64,000 bases of DNA. It comes from CAZMNY01 sp964567745 (GTDB lineage Bacteria; Planctomycetota; Planctomycetia; Pirellulales; Pirellulaceae). The notes under the pieces are model-generated. The model had not been told where the DNA came from, ran no database searches, and saw only the letters and a program-made list of their open reading frames with translations. The position numbers and the translations under genes are program-made. The stretch lies in contig CAZMNY010000004.1 in the NCBI GenBank assembly GCA_964567745.1, positions 62,001-126,000 on the forward strand, written 5' to 3'. This document shows positions 46,216-56,566 of the stretch, one piece after another. The number at the start of each line of letters is the position of its first letter. Positions within the stretch are counted from its first letter, which is position 1.

Positions 46216-46839
46216 TTGTATCCGCACGTCGCCAGTGTCGACCGCGAGTTCCAGCTTGCGTTCTCCGCCCACCTAACGAATTCCCAGGTGGGCGCCAATG
46301 GTCATGAGCATAGCCAGCGCCGACCGATGAAGCATCCCAAGTTTGTTTTGGACGTTGTTCGCGCGATGTTTCAGTGGGCCAGCGATCCTGATCGCGGAGA
46401 TTTGCTGCCGGAAGGCTTTCGCAATCCATTCGTTGGCCGAAAACACAGCACGCGGCAGGTTGCGACCGATCCGCTCGGCGAACCCGACATCACCGTGCCG
46501 ATGGCGGTTTCATTGCTTGGAAGTTGTGACTTGTTTCAACTTTCCGTGTTTGTGCCGCTGATTCTGTTCGGCCTTCGCCCAAGCGAACTCGGTTGGATTT
46601 TTCGGGAAGACAACAATGGCGCCTGGCTGCGCATGCGATGTCGGGCGGACTTGGACTACTTCACGAAGGGACGACGTGACAAGTCGTTTCCCATCCCCAA
46701 TTGTCTCCGCACGCTGTGGGAGCGGACGGCCGTTGAGCCTTCGGGACTTTGCTGCGTTAGCCGGAGCGCCATCGACAATCGCAACCCGCGGCGGCTGATC
46801 GAATGGTCGAGCACTCAGCTCTTCCGGTTGAACAACTGA
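46216..46839 (+). pseudogene. Tyrosine recombinase, central fragment
   Basis: Reads FVLDVVRAMFQWASDPDRGD, LLPEGFRNPFVGRK, GEPDITVPMAVSLL, then VPLILFGLRPSELGWIF with the first catalytic Arg, and YFTKGRRDKSFPIP with the catalytic Lys hairpin. It stops at a TGA before the HxxR box and Tyr. The 5' end is also lost. Its sequence style matches planctomycete integrases; the missing HxxR part resembles the piece at 43.9-44.2 kb. Confidence 0.65.
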
Positions 46840-48062
46840 GAATACCGCGCACCATCCAACCACTGGGAGAAGGATTTGCTTCCCACTGTCGGTTGCTCGG
46901 CCTCTCGCGCTCCCTCGCGAGCAACCGAGGATTTGTCGGCGGTGACAGGTGAGTCTTCTTCGGCTTGTTTCGTTTTAGGAGTGGCATCTTGCACGGGAAG
47001 ACTGCTATCGCTAGACACGGAAGTTGATTGATTTTCTGGCGGACGACTTGACTTGGGCGAGACCAAGCTCAAAACCAGGCCCAATAATCCCAATCCGCAA
47101 GAGCTGATAGCCATCAAGAAGAACGGCACTACACAGATCGTGACGTAGAGCATGACGCCGCTCGTCGGCACAGCGAATGACTTTGCCCTGACCGCTGAGG
47201 CGGGGCTGACGTCGTCGTAGCGAGTTGACTCGCCAAGGAACGTTTTTTGATACGTGCTAGATACGACGGGAAACTCTTCGATGCCGAGAAACCGCTCGAT
47301 GTTTCGTTCCACATAGTTCGCGGTCTTTAATATGGGCGTTGAGTAGAGCTTGCGGCGCCAGCCGTTGGTCAAAAGGGCATAGATATCGTAGTTGATCGAT
47401 GGCCCGTGCTCGCTGTCGACCTTGCGTTGCACCACATAGAACTGGTGTATGTCGTCCTTGCCGACAAACGTCTTCATGTTCGGCCACGGGACTGGACCTT
47501 CAGTATGAATCCTAACGCCCTCGTGGTTGACTTCGACGACAACCCGATTGAGAAACATGCCAGCTAGCAAGTATGCGATTGGCCCGATGACGAGGACGGA
47601 GAGGATTGGAGAACCTAGCATCCCAAAGTTGATTCGTAAGGCGGCCAGCCCAAAAAAACAAAAGATGGCGCAGCAGGCGTAACTCACTAACATGAGGTTG
47701 GCGACGCCTCTCGTGCGAATTAAGAGCGAATCTTCCGTGCGTTCAACGTCAAGCTCGTGAGGCTTTTCGATAACTTGTGGAGAGTTTGCCCTAGCGACAG
47801 CGCCCATAAGCCTCCCTGTGGAAGCGTCGTAACCGCATTTCGTACAGAGCGTCGCGGTCTCAGGCATTGAAGCTTGGCAGTGGGCGCAAACCGTAAACTG
47901 CGGCTCGACATCCGCGGCAGCGACCTCATACGTCACATCGTCGTCGTCAATTTGACGTGGCTCAATCAAGACCGTCTGTTTGCAGGACGGGCACTTGCCT
48001 CGCTTCCCCGCATGTTTTTCAGCAACTTGGAACTGCATTCCGCAGGTGCATTGAACTTCCAT
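46815..48062 (-). CDS. Membrane protein with two zinc ribbons
   Basis: 415 residues. N-terminal MJ0042-type ribbon (CTCGMQFQVAEKHAGKRGKC, PSCKQ) and a second ribbon (CAHCQASMPETATLCTKCGY). Then two membrane helices (about residues 128-185), a soluble PH-like region (VVEVNHEGVRIHTEGPVPW, NYDIYALLTNGWRRKLYSTP) and a further hydrophobic stretch near 300-330. The C-terminal tail is low-complexity, Ser/Glu-rich. No catalytic motif. Planctomycetes carry many such proteins of unknown role. The 3' end overlaps the recombinase fragment on the other strand by 25 bases, so its last residues may be acquired junction sequence. Confidence 0.75.
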   Translation of the reverse strand: MEVQCTCGMQFQVAEKHAGKRGKCPSCKQTVLIEPRQIDDDDVTYEVAAADVEPQFTVCAHCQASMPETATLCTKCGYDASTGRLMGAVARANSPQVIEKPHELDVERTEDSLLIRTRGVANLMLVSYACCAIFCFFGLAALRINFGMLGSPILSVLVIGPIAYLLAGMFLNRVVVEVNHEGVRIHTEGPVPWPNMKTFVGKDDIHQFYVVQRKVDSEHGPSINYDIYALLTNGWRRKLYSTPILKTANYVERNIERFLGIEEFPVVSSTYQKTFLGESTRYDDVSPASAVRAKSFAVPTSGVMLYVTICVVPFFLMAISSCGLGLLGLVLSLVSPKSSRPPENQSTSVSSDSSLPVQDATPKTKQAEEDSPVTADKSSVAREGAREAEQPTVGSKSFSQWLDGARYSQLFNRKS

Positions 48063-48942
48063 TGGCGTAGTTCATCCTCGGGGAGGATTCCCATCTGTTG
48101 AGCTCACATCGACCAGTCACGACACTAGCCTCGTTACGGCACGCCGGATTACGGCCGTGCCTTTTCGGAATCAACGATATCTCACCAAGCACTCGTGTTG
48201 TCGGCAAGCAATACGAACTGCCGCGGGCAACAACGTAGATTTGATACGATCTGGCGTGTCAGTGAAAACGATGATAATTGGTGTCATGAATCGCCCCGTT
48301 GAGTTTAGGCAATATCGAATAGCGAATGGGGCGCTAAATCAGTCGAGTTTTGACTGTTCCATGACCGTCGAACTTGCTGAGAGACTCAAAAAAGTAGTTC
48401 GGCTGAGACCCCTTCCCCTTGATTTTCGCAAACGAAGTCGGTGAAAGTACGGAGGAGCTTCTCTCTTTTCGTTGCGACGAGGTGAAAGGCCATGCAGTGA
48501 ATTTTCTTTCCGCCTATCGTATGTCCAATCGCCTGGGGGACAGATGCTCATTGGTGGCCACGGTCAGCGTGATCAAGAAGTGAAGTACGATCGTCGGCGA
48601 ACAGCGGTCTTTCTGCATGCCAGATTCCGACGGCGTCCGCGTCCATATTTGCAACTCGGTGCGGGGCTGTAATCGCAGCATTGCTACATGTAGCACATTT
48701 CGCTTTTCTTTCGATTTCGTTCCATCATCTCGGCGCCAAAACCCGTAGGTAAGTAATAGGGACTAAGTTTTCCCCAACTTTCCGGACATCTCAATTTGTT
48801 TTGTCATACATAACCTATAGAGGGTTATTTTTTCGCGGAAAACAACATGCCAAATCCGCTGGCTACGGTTTTTTCATTCGGTCTAGCCGTCATTTCAGTG
48901 ACCGTCTGCGAATACTAAGAAATAGGGGGACACTCTTTCGTT
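48063..48942. other. Gene-poor stretch before the phage remnant
   Basis: About 880 bases, A+T-richer to the eye than the neighbours. Several short frames exist (for example 48157-48444 rightward) but none has a good ribosome site plus protein-like composition. Confidence 0.35.
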
Positions 48943-49140
48943 ATGCCAGATCCGCTCGACGACGAAATCCGAGAGAACGCTGAGGGGCCAGCGAAAGCGG
49001 CCGTTGATGGCAACAGCGTTGAGCAACACAAACTGACCGACCAAATCGCAGCCGATCGCTATCTAACGAGCAAAGAATCGACCAACTCCAAGAAACGAGG
49101 ACTTCGTTTCAACAAGTTTGTCCCGCCGTCTGCGGAGTAG
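48943..49140 (+). CDS. Small phage head protein-like (gpW-type position)
   Basis: 65 residues, charged, no membrane segment: DPLDDEIRENAEGPAKAAVD, SVEQHKLTDQIAADRYLTSK. It sits two bases before a portal gene, the place of the small head-completion/gpW-like gene in lambdoid phages between terminase and portal. Sequence similarity to gpW is suggested by the pattern (x-D-Q-I-x-A-D-R-Y-L) but not certain. Terminase genes are absent upstream. Confidence 0.5.
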   Translation: MPDPLDDEIRENAEGPAKAAVDGNSVEQHKLTDQIAADRYLTSKESTNSKKRGLRFNKFVPPSAE

Positions 49141-49142
49141 GC

Positions 49143-49724
49143 ATGCTGGGTTGGGTTCGTAATCTCTTTTCTCACTCGGTGACACCGCCACCTATCGCGC
49201 GGTTGGTGCGCGGACGCTACGACGCAGCGGTCACATCGGACGACAATCGGCGCCACTGGGCGGCAGCGGACGGGCTGAGCGCGAACGCGGCCAACAGTCC
49301 AGAAGTTCGCCGGATCCTCCGTAACCGCTCACGCTACGAAGTGGCCAACAACAGTTACGCACGCGGCATCGTGCTCACGCTGGCCAACGACACAATCGGG
49401 ACCGGACCTCGCATCCAGATGCTGGGCGCCGACGAAAACGCCAATCGCGTTGTTGAGCGTGAATTCGCTCGCTGGACAGCCGCCGTCGGACTCGCTGAAA
49501 AACTTCGCACGATGCGAATGGCTCGCGCAGAGGACGGCGAGGGATTTTCCATTCTGACCAGTAACGAGCGAATCAATTCAGCGGTGAAGCTGGATTTGCG
49601 GCTGGTCGAAGCCGATCAGGTGACGACGCCGACACTCAAGTTTGAGCATCAGAACAATGTCGACGGCATTGTGTTCGATCGGTTCGGCAAGCTACGAACA
49701 AATCCATTCCGGCTGGCCCGTTGA
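49143..49724 (+). pseudogene. Phage lambda-type portal protein, 5' fragment
   Basis: 193 codons: RGRYDAAVTSDDNRRHWAAA, NSPEVRRILRNRSRYEVANN, SYARGIVLTLANDTIGTGPR, EDGEGFSILTSN, LRLVEADQVTTP. This is the first about 40 percent of a lambda gpB-like portal. After LRTNPFR the frame stops and WD40-type sequence begins. ATG 49143 lies just after the small head gene's stop. Confidence 0.75.
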
Positions 49725-50190
49725 CGTTTCGAGGCATCATTGGCATTTTCGCCAGACGGCAAACTACTTGCCCTGGCATCGGATTTGGGGCCGATAACCA
49801 TTTGGGACATGGCACGTCAGGAGACGACTGTCGTGTTAGAAGGACTTCAGGACAGTGCGGACATGCTGACGTTTTCCGAAGACAATAACACCTTGGCCGC
49901 GGTCAGTTGGGACGAGACAATCCGGATTTGGGACGTCGTGTCAGGTGCAGTAGTTCGATGCAAAAGTGCGCCTTGCGGGGAGCTGTTCCATTTCGCTCAT
50001 ATTCCAGAGCAAAATGCATGGCTAGTTGTTGACCGAAAGCACGGCCTTCGCATCTTCGGCCAAAGCCAAGCGATGGATCGCATTACTTCGTTGCCCAAAC
50101 GAAGCACCGTGACCGCCGTAGGAAGTTGTCGCAAAACGGGCGTCCTGGCGATCGCACGAACAAGCGGCCACGTCGAACTCTGGCGCACGG
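49725..50190 (+). pseudogene. WD40 repeat fragment
   Basis: Reads LAFSPDGKLLALASDLGPIT then IWDMA, NNTLAAVSWDETIRIWDVVS, and GVLAIARTSGHVELWRTA: about three to four WD40 blades without start, signal or end. Joined directly to the portal fragment on the left and to the antisense of an integrase on the right (about 50190). Planctomycetes have large WD40 proteins from which this may derive. Confidence 0.6.
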
Positions 50191-50572
50191 CGCGAAAATC
50201 CGAGACGCGGCGCACCGGACATTCATTCGCAATGAAGTTCACCAGATGTTGCGTGGCGGAACGGTAACGACCAATGGTCCTCAGCGAGGAGCGACGAATG
50301 TGTTCGTGCTGGTCGAGCCAGCGCTCGCGCACGTCGGGGATGGAGATCGGCTCAAAGCCCAGTGCGGAGGGCGCGCCGACCTCGAGCTGCGCGTTGATTT
50401 CAGCGGCCAGGCGTTTTGCTTCATCTCGATCCGCGCCGACTCGCGGTTGGCGGCGTTTGCCATGCTCGTGGTAACTGAGGTACCAGACGCGGCCGCGGAG
50501 GTAGATTCGCACCCGGCCGATGCGAAACGACTGCGTTCGCTTGCTCGTTTTTCGAGGCTTGGAAGATGGCAT
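50190..50572 (-). pseudogene. Tyrosine integrase, N-terminal fragment next to tRNA-Ser
   Basis: From ATG 50572: RVRIYLRGRVWYLSYHEHGK (arm-binding-like strands), GADRDEAKRLAAEINAQLEV, then the SAM-like core-binding domain SIPDVRERWLDQHEHIRRSS, LRTIGRYRSATQHLVNFIAN. Homology ends near 50190; the catalytic domain is missing. It lies 135 bases from the 3' end of tRNA-Ser, the classical place for an integrase gene of an element inserted in that tRNA. Confidence 0.7.
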
Positions 50573-50598
50573 TTTTTGGGCTCCTCAGAGAAGCTCTC

Positions 50599-50629
50599 CG
50601 CTACAAAGCGCTACAAAAAGCGCTACAAA
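50599..50629. repeat. Three short direct repeats CGCTACAAA near attachment site
   Basis: CGCTACAAA occurs at 50599-50607, 50609-50617 and 50621-50629, between the integrase start and the tRNA 3' end. Such spaced 9-mers could be arm-type sites of the integrase. Confidence 0.45.
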
Positions 50630-50706
50630 CGGGACCTTCTGGGAGTCGCCCAGAAACGCAAGTGCCCATCAGTGAATGAGTTACACTGATGGGCAACGGG
50701 CAAGAG

Positions 50707-50793
50707 CGGAGAGGACAGGATTCGAACCTGCGGATCCGTCACCGGATCACGGATTTAGCAAACCCGCGCTTTCGACCACTCAGCCACCTCTCC
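50707..50793 (-). tRNA. tRNA-Ser (anticodon GCT)
   Basis: 87 bases. Acceptor arms GGAGAGG and CCTCTCC pair fully, discriminator G, CCA not encoded. Anticodon stem CGGGT/ATCCG with loop TTGCTAA gives GCT, reading AGC/AGT. A long variable arm (TGATCCGGTGACGGA region) is as expected for class II tRNA-Ser, and GGTTCGAATCC is the T arm. The 3' end faces the integrase fragment. Confidence 0.95.
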
Positions 50794-51044
50794 AAAGTGG
50801 GTAGCTCGCTATTCTGCCTAAACGTGGCATTGGCATCAAGCGGGCTTCGGCAAAGTCGTTTTAATTTGGCGGCGAGCGATTGACGCGCAGGATCGACCGC
50901 CGGAGCGAGCTTGGCAATGGACGCGGTTTTGAGGAACCGGTGGCAATCTTGCGGTGGGTGTGGAGATGGGGATAAGAGAGGCCGTATACTGGTGACTCAT
51001 TCTTGGCGAAAGACTGTGATGACGATCCAGCGAGGCAAGCGACA

Positions 51045-52649
51045 ATGAATCACAACGATCTGACGAGACGCAGTTTTGTTTGCTCAGCCGCCGCTGCGGG
51101 CGCTGGAGTTATTGCCGGGTCTTGCGGTGCGGCGCGAGGTGGTGAATCGGCCGCCAAGGACAGTAGCTGCCTCGACATTGGTTCTCGACGCGAGTTGTTT
51201 GTTGACAACGCGTTAATCGCAGAGCTGACCGGCAAGGCGGAACAGAGACTACATCGACCGGTTGCTCGCGACATCGCGCTGGTGCACGACGAGCCCTGGG
51301 AGGGAACGGGAAGCGGATATCATAGCGTTTTTCAAGATGGCGACCTCTACCGGATGTACTACAAGGCCTGGCACCTCGAGGCGACCAAGGGAAAACTCAA
51401 CACGTCGCGACACCCGCTCTATTGTTGTTACGCGGAAAGCGACGACGGACTGAAGTGGCGGAAGCCGCAATTGGGCATTCACGAATTCAATGGCTCCACC
51501 AAGAACAACATCAGCATGGCCAGCGGGAAACTCGGCTCGCTCACTGTCGACGCTGGCCACCCCGCCGTGTTTTTAGACGAAAACCCCGGCGCGGCAAAAG
51601 ACGCTCGCTACAAGGCAATTTTTCGCTCGTCCAGCCAGAGCGGTCTACTGCCGTTCAAATCGGCCGATGGACTTCATTGGAAGCCGATGACCGACAAACC
51701 GATCCTCGGCGGAATCGGCGCATTTGATTCTCAAAACTTGGCCTTCTGGGATCCTAACATTCAGAAGTATCGAGCCTATTGGCGAATCTTCACGGCAGGC
51801 GTGACGACGGACAAGGTTTGGAAACCCGCCGGCATCCGGGCCATTCGAACCGCCACATCGGATGACCTCATCCAATGGGGGCCGCACACCGACTTGACCT
51901 ACCAAGATTCGCCGCCAGAGCAACTCTATACGAACCAAGTCAAGCCGTACCATCGAGCTCCTCATATCCTTCTCGGCTTTCCAACTCGATACGTTGATCG
52001 AGGATGGTCCGATTCGATGCGCGCTCTTCCGGAGCGAGATCATCGAGAAATCCGTTCGTCGTCATCGAAACGATACGGAACGGCGATTACCGAAGGCTTG
52101 CTTATGGCGAGCCGTGACGGTGTGAAATTCAAACGCTGGAACGAAGCGTTCCTGCGGCCTGGCGTGCAACGACCCGGCTCATGGAACTACGGTCATCAAT
52201 ATATGGCGTGGCATGTCGTAGAAACGAAGTCGACCATCGCCGGGGCGCCCAATGAGCTGTCGCTGTACGCGAGCGAAAGTTACTGGACAGGGAAGGGGAG
52301 CGCCCTGCGTCGCTACTCGCTGCGGCTCGACGGGTTCGTCTCCATCAGCGCGCCGATGAGTGGCGGCGAATTGTCGACGAAGCTGCTGACGTTCGAGGGT
52401 GCCAGGTTGAGAACGAATTTCGCTTCGTCCGCGACCGGAGGAATGCGAGTTGAGATTCAGGACGAGTCGGGCGAGCCGGTCCCCGGTTTCACGCTAGCCG
52501 ATTGCTCGCCCGTCTTCGGAGACTCGCACGACCGTGTGATCAGCTGGAAAGGCGGTTCTGATGTGGGCAAGCTGGCAGGCAAACCCGTCAGGCTTCGCAT
52601 TGAACTGAAAGACGCCGATCTTTACTCGCTACAATTCGGTTCGGCGTAG
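51045..52649 (+). CDS. Tat-exported beta-propeller protein, glycoside-hydrolase-like
   Basis: 534 residues. Start ATG 51045 has GAGG about ten bases upstream and opens a twin-arginine signal (DLTRRSFVCSAAAAGAGVIA). The body shows propeller-like repeats: YHSVFQDGDLYRMYYKAWH, LYCCYAESDDGLKWRKPQLG, HPAVFLDENPG...RYKAIFRS, FKSADGLHWKPM, IRAIRTATSDDLIQWG. SxDGxxW blades are typical of GH32/43/117-like five-bladed propellers. The catalytic acids cannot be assigned by eye. A beta-sandwich end follows. Periplasmic or extracellular, carbohydrate-related by inference. Confidence 0.7.
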   Translation: MNHNDLTRRSFVCSAAAAGAGVIAGSCGAARGGESAAKDSSCLDIGSRRELFVDNALIAELTGKAEQRLHRPVARDIALVHDEPWEGTGSGYHSVFQDGDLYRMYYKAWHLEATKGKLNTSRHPLYCCYAESDDGLKWRKPQLGIHEFNGSTKNNISMASGKLGSLTVDAGHPAVFLDENPGAAKDARYKAIFRSSSQSGLLPFKSADGLHWKPMTDKPILGGIGAFDSQNLAFWDPNIQKYRAYWRIFTAGVTTDKVWKPAGIRAIRTATSDDLIQWGPHTDLTYQDSPPEQLYTNQVKPYHRAPHILLGFPTRYVDRGWSDSMRALPERDHREIRSSSSKRYGTAITEGLLMASRDGVKFKRWNEAFLRPGVQRPGSWNYGHQYMAWHVVETKSTIAGAPNELSLYASESYWTGKGSALRRYSLRLDGFVSISAPMSGGELSTKLLTFEGARLRTNFASSATGGMRVEIQDESGEPVPGFTLADCSPVFGDSHDRVISWKGGSDVGKLAGKPVRLRIELKDADLYSLQFGSA

Positions 52650-52652
52650 GCC

Positions 52653-53270
52653 CTAGTACGTTCCCGTCAGGCCGACGAATCCGCCGTGGTAGAGAATGTC
52701 GTCGTTGGCGTTCATGTTCGCGGTCACCGAGTTCGTATTCGGCGCTGCGAGCATCGTGCTGGCGAGGCCGACGTTGTCGACCCACATGAGCTGCTTGCAT
52801 GCGGTTCTTCACGCCTCGCATCGGCTCGATTCCAACCCAATTGACTTCGATCTGCTCCCAGTCGTTAATGCGCCGCGCTCAGCCGGACTCCGGCTTGATG
52901 GTTGAATTCCATATGCGCGACATTCCATTGAGGAATCACGCCTTGCGCCAGCGGTTGGATCGGCGAGGCGCCTCGCGTCATGAAGAGCGTATCGGCTTGA
53001 ATCTCCCAACAAGGCGGCGGACAGCAGACGGGATCGCAACAATCGCCTTTCGATCCGTGTTTCTTTTGAAGGCTGTCCTTCTACACGCCGTGTGAGATCG
53101 TCTGAGCCACAAAACGACTCAACGACGGCGTCGTCTGAAATTCGCGTCAGCGGGCCGTTGGCGGTTGGGTCTCGCCCGAACGAAACCTCGTTGACGACTT
53201 GAGCAATGGCGGAATTGGAGACGGAAATCGCCAAGGCGAAAAGTAGATATCGACACACGTGCACTTTCAT
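52653..53270 (-). pseudogene. BBP7-type outer-membrane beta-barrel gene, decayed
   Basis: An intact start and signal peptide (RYLLFALAISVSNSAIAQ) are followed by frame changes. In a second frame CCDPVCCPPPCWEIQADTLF is readable, a hallmark of planctomycete BBP7-like proteins, then NVAHMEFNHQAGVRLSAAH and a stop. Further pieces are NDWEQIEVNWVGIEP and finally DILYHGGFVGLTGTY with the natural stop at 52655-52653. The middle of the barrel is missing. At least two frameshifts or deletions. Confidence 0.6.
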
Positions 53271-53687
53271 TACCGTCCTTGACTACCAATTAACAATACC
53301 GCCTCAATTCGTTTATCGTTCGCGGCTGTCCCAACCAGGAAACAAAACTCCGCGTCATGCCCCAGGGGACAGATTTCGTCAAACAGGCACAATCAGCCGT
53401 CTTTGGCGTCGCCTTCATTCAGCGGCCGAACAGCCGGCATAATCGACTCGACCGCGTTCTAACTCGCTCGTTGGTCTGGTGGCGATGCGCGTACGGAATA
53501 TCCGACTTGCGACCCGTGGACCGTCTCGCTCGCCGCGGGGGCGTGGCGATCTTGCGGGAGTGCGTTTGGCGGCGCGGTAAGATCGCCGTCAAATCGCAAC
53601 CTGCACTGGCAAGCCAATGCCGCGCAGATTGATGTATAACAGGCGTTTGAGCCACACATTAAATTTCAACATTTTGAGAGACATACC
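53271..53687. other. Intergenic region without recognised gene
   Basis: About 420 bases between the decayed BBP7 gene and the DUF1080 gene. No supported frame. Should contain the DUF1080 promoter. Confidence 0.4.
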
Positions 53688-54416
<729 letters not shown>

Positions 54417-54599
54417 CGCGTCTGACTCTTCTCTATGCGACAGGCGATCAACAGTCCCTGCCCGCCGTCAGTGTAGAGTCACTTTTTGCGATAGGAGTGA
54501 TAGGCGGTTTTGCATCGCAGGAAATGACATCGTTGTGCAACGAGACGGGAGCCGTCCTTTACTTCGAACCGGCTTCCCGGCGTTGTGCTTCGCAACTCT

Positions 54600-54953
54600 C
54601 TAGCCCTTGTGACAGATCCATGTAGTGAAACTTACGGCGCGTGACGCGGACGCCTCATCGCTGTAGATAGCTCGGTGCCTGAACTGCCACGCGCGAAGCC
54701 TGCACTGCCGCATCATCTGAGTTGCGTTCCATGGGAAGTTCGCATCGTAAACGGGACCTTCCAAGTCGCAGGGCCGCTGGCCGTCGCGGCTGCCGACGCA
54801 GACTTCGATCGACGGTTGGAACTCAGTCAACGTCGTTGAGAATTCCGGATGAAAAAACGGACTTGAATACTCAGCTCGGGCCGACAACAGTTCTCGCCAG
54901 CGGTCGAGCATCGTTGGCGACAGATCTTGCGGTCTTAAACATTCATACTTCAC
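54600..54953 (-). pseudogene. CelD/FemAB-like acetyltransferase, 5' fragment
   Basis: The first about 60 residues match the start of CelD-type (BcsL) GNAT proteins of exopolysaccharide loci: LSPTMLDRWRELLSARAEYS, SPFFHPEFSTTLTEFQPSIE. After GQRP (about 54770) the sequence no longer fits and the catalytic domain is missing. Start is GTG at 54953, overlapping the polymerase stop, so it was the last gene of the EPS operon before truncation. Confidence 0.55.
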
Positions 54954-56440
54954 GCGTCGCCCCCTTCTTGCGGCTCGGACTTGTTTAGCGCGGGGACGGT
55001 GGCGGTTGAGTCAGCCAAAGCAATCAAGATCCAAAAGTAACGAATGTAGGCAAAATGCAAAAATAGGCTCGTCGTGAAATACAGCACGACTGCGATCAGA
55101 TAGCCATTGAGGAATCGACGGTGGTTCGAGTCGGTTTCGACTTTTGCTCTCGAGTGCAAGCGATACGTCACGCCCAAAAATAGGAGCGAGATGCTGAGCA
55201 GACCGACGACGCCTGTTTCCGCGGCAACATCGAGCAGCAAACAATGGGCTTGCCGTTCCGCATCCAACGAGCGAATGCCGATGCGTTGCCCGTATTCCTG
55301 TGAGTAGAATCGAAACATGCCTGGACCGACGCCGAAGACCGGGTGGTCGCGAAAAACTTGGATCGCGGCAATCATCTCAGTCACTCGACCACGCACGGCG
55401 CCGTCTGCCTGTTGCACCTTGGGATTGGTCGCGACGATGCCGCCGATCGAGGCCAGACGTTCGCGGTATTGAGGCAGTGCGAGTACAACCATCGCGCCGA
55501 CCGCTAGGGTAGCGAGCAGTTGTCGTCGGCTCAAAACACCCAGCGCGGCGGCAATGAAAATGGCGAGCCCAACACCGACAACGGCGCCTCGGGATAGCGC
55601 AAGTGATGCGCCGATCAACGCGAGCAGTCCGCCGACCATTGCGATTCCGCGCAGCCAATTGGCTCGCTCGATCATAAACAAGGATACAGCCAGAGGCGCC
55701 AAGACCAACATCACTTGGGCAAAGCGATTCTTCTCGCCGATAGCGCCTGCTTGCCGGATGTTGACGAGACGGTTTACCGGGAGGTCGGCCTCATCTTCGG
55801 TCAACTCAAGTCGAGCGAATCCACCGTATTGGTTTCCATAGTCGGACTTGATTCGTTGAACCAGCGGCGCGACGGCCAAGACGATACCCGACGCCACCAA
55901 GGCCCACGTCGCCCATCGCACATGGCGCTTTTCGCGAAGGAGATTTGTCACGAGTCCATAGATCAGGACGCCTTCGGTGATAAACGTCTCGAGAGACTCC
56001 CAGGCAATCTGTCGGTCGCGAGCCAGCAGCCCGCCAATCGTCTGAGCGACGAGATAGATGAACAGACACGGCCATGACGGTCCGAAGACTAACGGTTGCC
56101 GTCGAAGAAGCAGGCGATGTCCGAGCGGAATTACCAGCAGCAGCACGGCGGCCTTGCTGGCAATGCCGGGTACGCCGTGGAACTTGACGGCGATGGCCAG
56201 CGAGTTTGTGTAGAGGAGGAACAGGAAGACGGTCGTCCCAACATCGGGGACTTTCATCAGCACGATCGCCAGCACGACGGCGCCCGCGACGCCTGCAAAC
56301 AGAATCGCGTTCTCGGCCAATGCAATAACGCACAAGACAGCAGCAACCGATACCGTAATCCAAGCGAGGATTGCCGCCGACCGGCTCGTTCCCGCGAGCC
56401 GCCGTTGCATTGAGTCTTGTGAGGGCATTGGATCGAGCAT
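54950..56440 (-). CDS. O-antigen ligase/polymerase-like membrane protein
   Basis: 496 residues from ATG 56440, chosen because of the AAGGAGGAGG tract just upstream. About eleven hydrophobic segments and one large periplasmic loop with VFRDHPVFGVGPGMFRFYSQ and HCLLLDVAAETGVVGLLSIS, the Wzy_C/WaaL signature region. Such proteins polymerise or transfer undecaprenyl-linked glycans on the periplasmic side. Fifth gene of the leftward EPS operon. Confidence 0.85.
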   Translation of the reverse strand: MLDPMPSQDSMQRRLAGTSRSAAILAWITVSVAAVLCVIALAENAILFAGVAGAVVLAIVLMKVPDVGTTVFLFLLYTNSLAIAVKFHGVPGIASKAAVLLLVIPLGHRLLLRRQPLVFGPSWPCLFIYLVAQTIGGLLARDRQIAWESLETFITEGVLIYGLVTNLLREKRHVRWATWALVASGIVLAVAPLVQRIKSDYGNQYGGFARLELTEDEADLPVNRLVNIRQAGAIGEKNRFAQVMLVLAPLAVSLFMIERANWLRGIAMVGGLLALIGASLALSRGAVVGVGLAIFIAAALGVLSRRQLLATLAVGAMVVLALPQYRERLASIGGIVATNPKVQQADGAVRGRVTEMIAAIQVFRDHPVFGVGPGMFRFYSQEYGQRIGIRSLDAERQAHCLLLDVAAETGVVGLLSISLLFLGVTYRLHSRAKVETDSNHRRFLNGYLIAVVLYFTTSLFLHFAYIRYFWILIALADSTATVPALNKSEPQEGGDA

Positions 56441-56566
56441 CCTCCGCCTCCTCCTTCTAGTTTTCAGGTCCGGCTCGTTTGCACGCCTGGCTAGTTCCCA
56501 CGTCCGGACGGAAACCTGCCTGGACGCGCGGACTGCAGGAACCATTCAGCGTCAAACGACTCGAGG

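Noticed and set aside
46184..46429. Longer start for the potassium channel gene
   Set aside because: Sequence upstream of residue 46205 is antisense to the recombinase fragment, so it is not channel sequence.
48157..48444. Rightward 95-codon frame in the gap before the phage genes
   Set aside because: No ribosome site, no family, and composition not clearly protein-like.
50689..50883. Rightward open frame of 64 codons
   Set aside because: It is antisense to tRNA-Ser(GCT) and has no ribosome site or family match.
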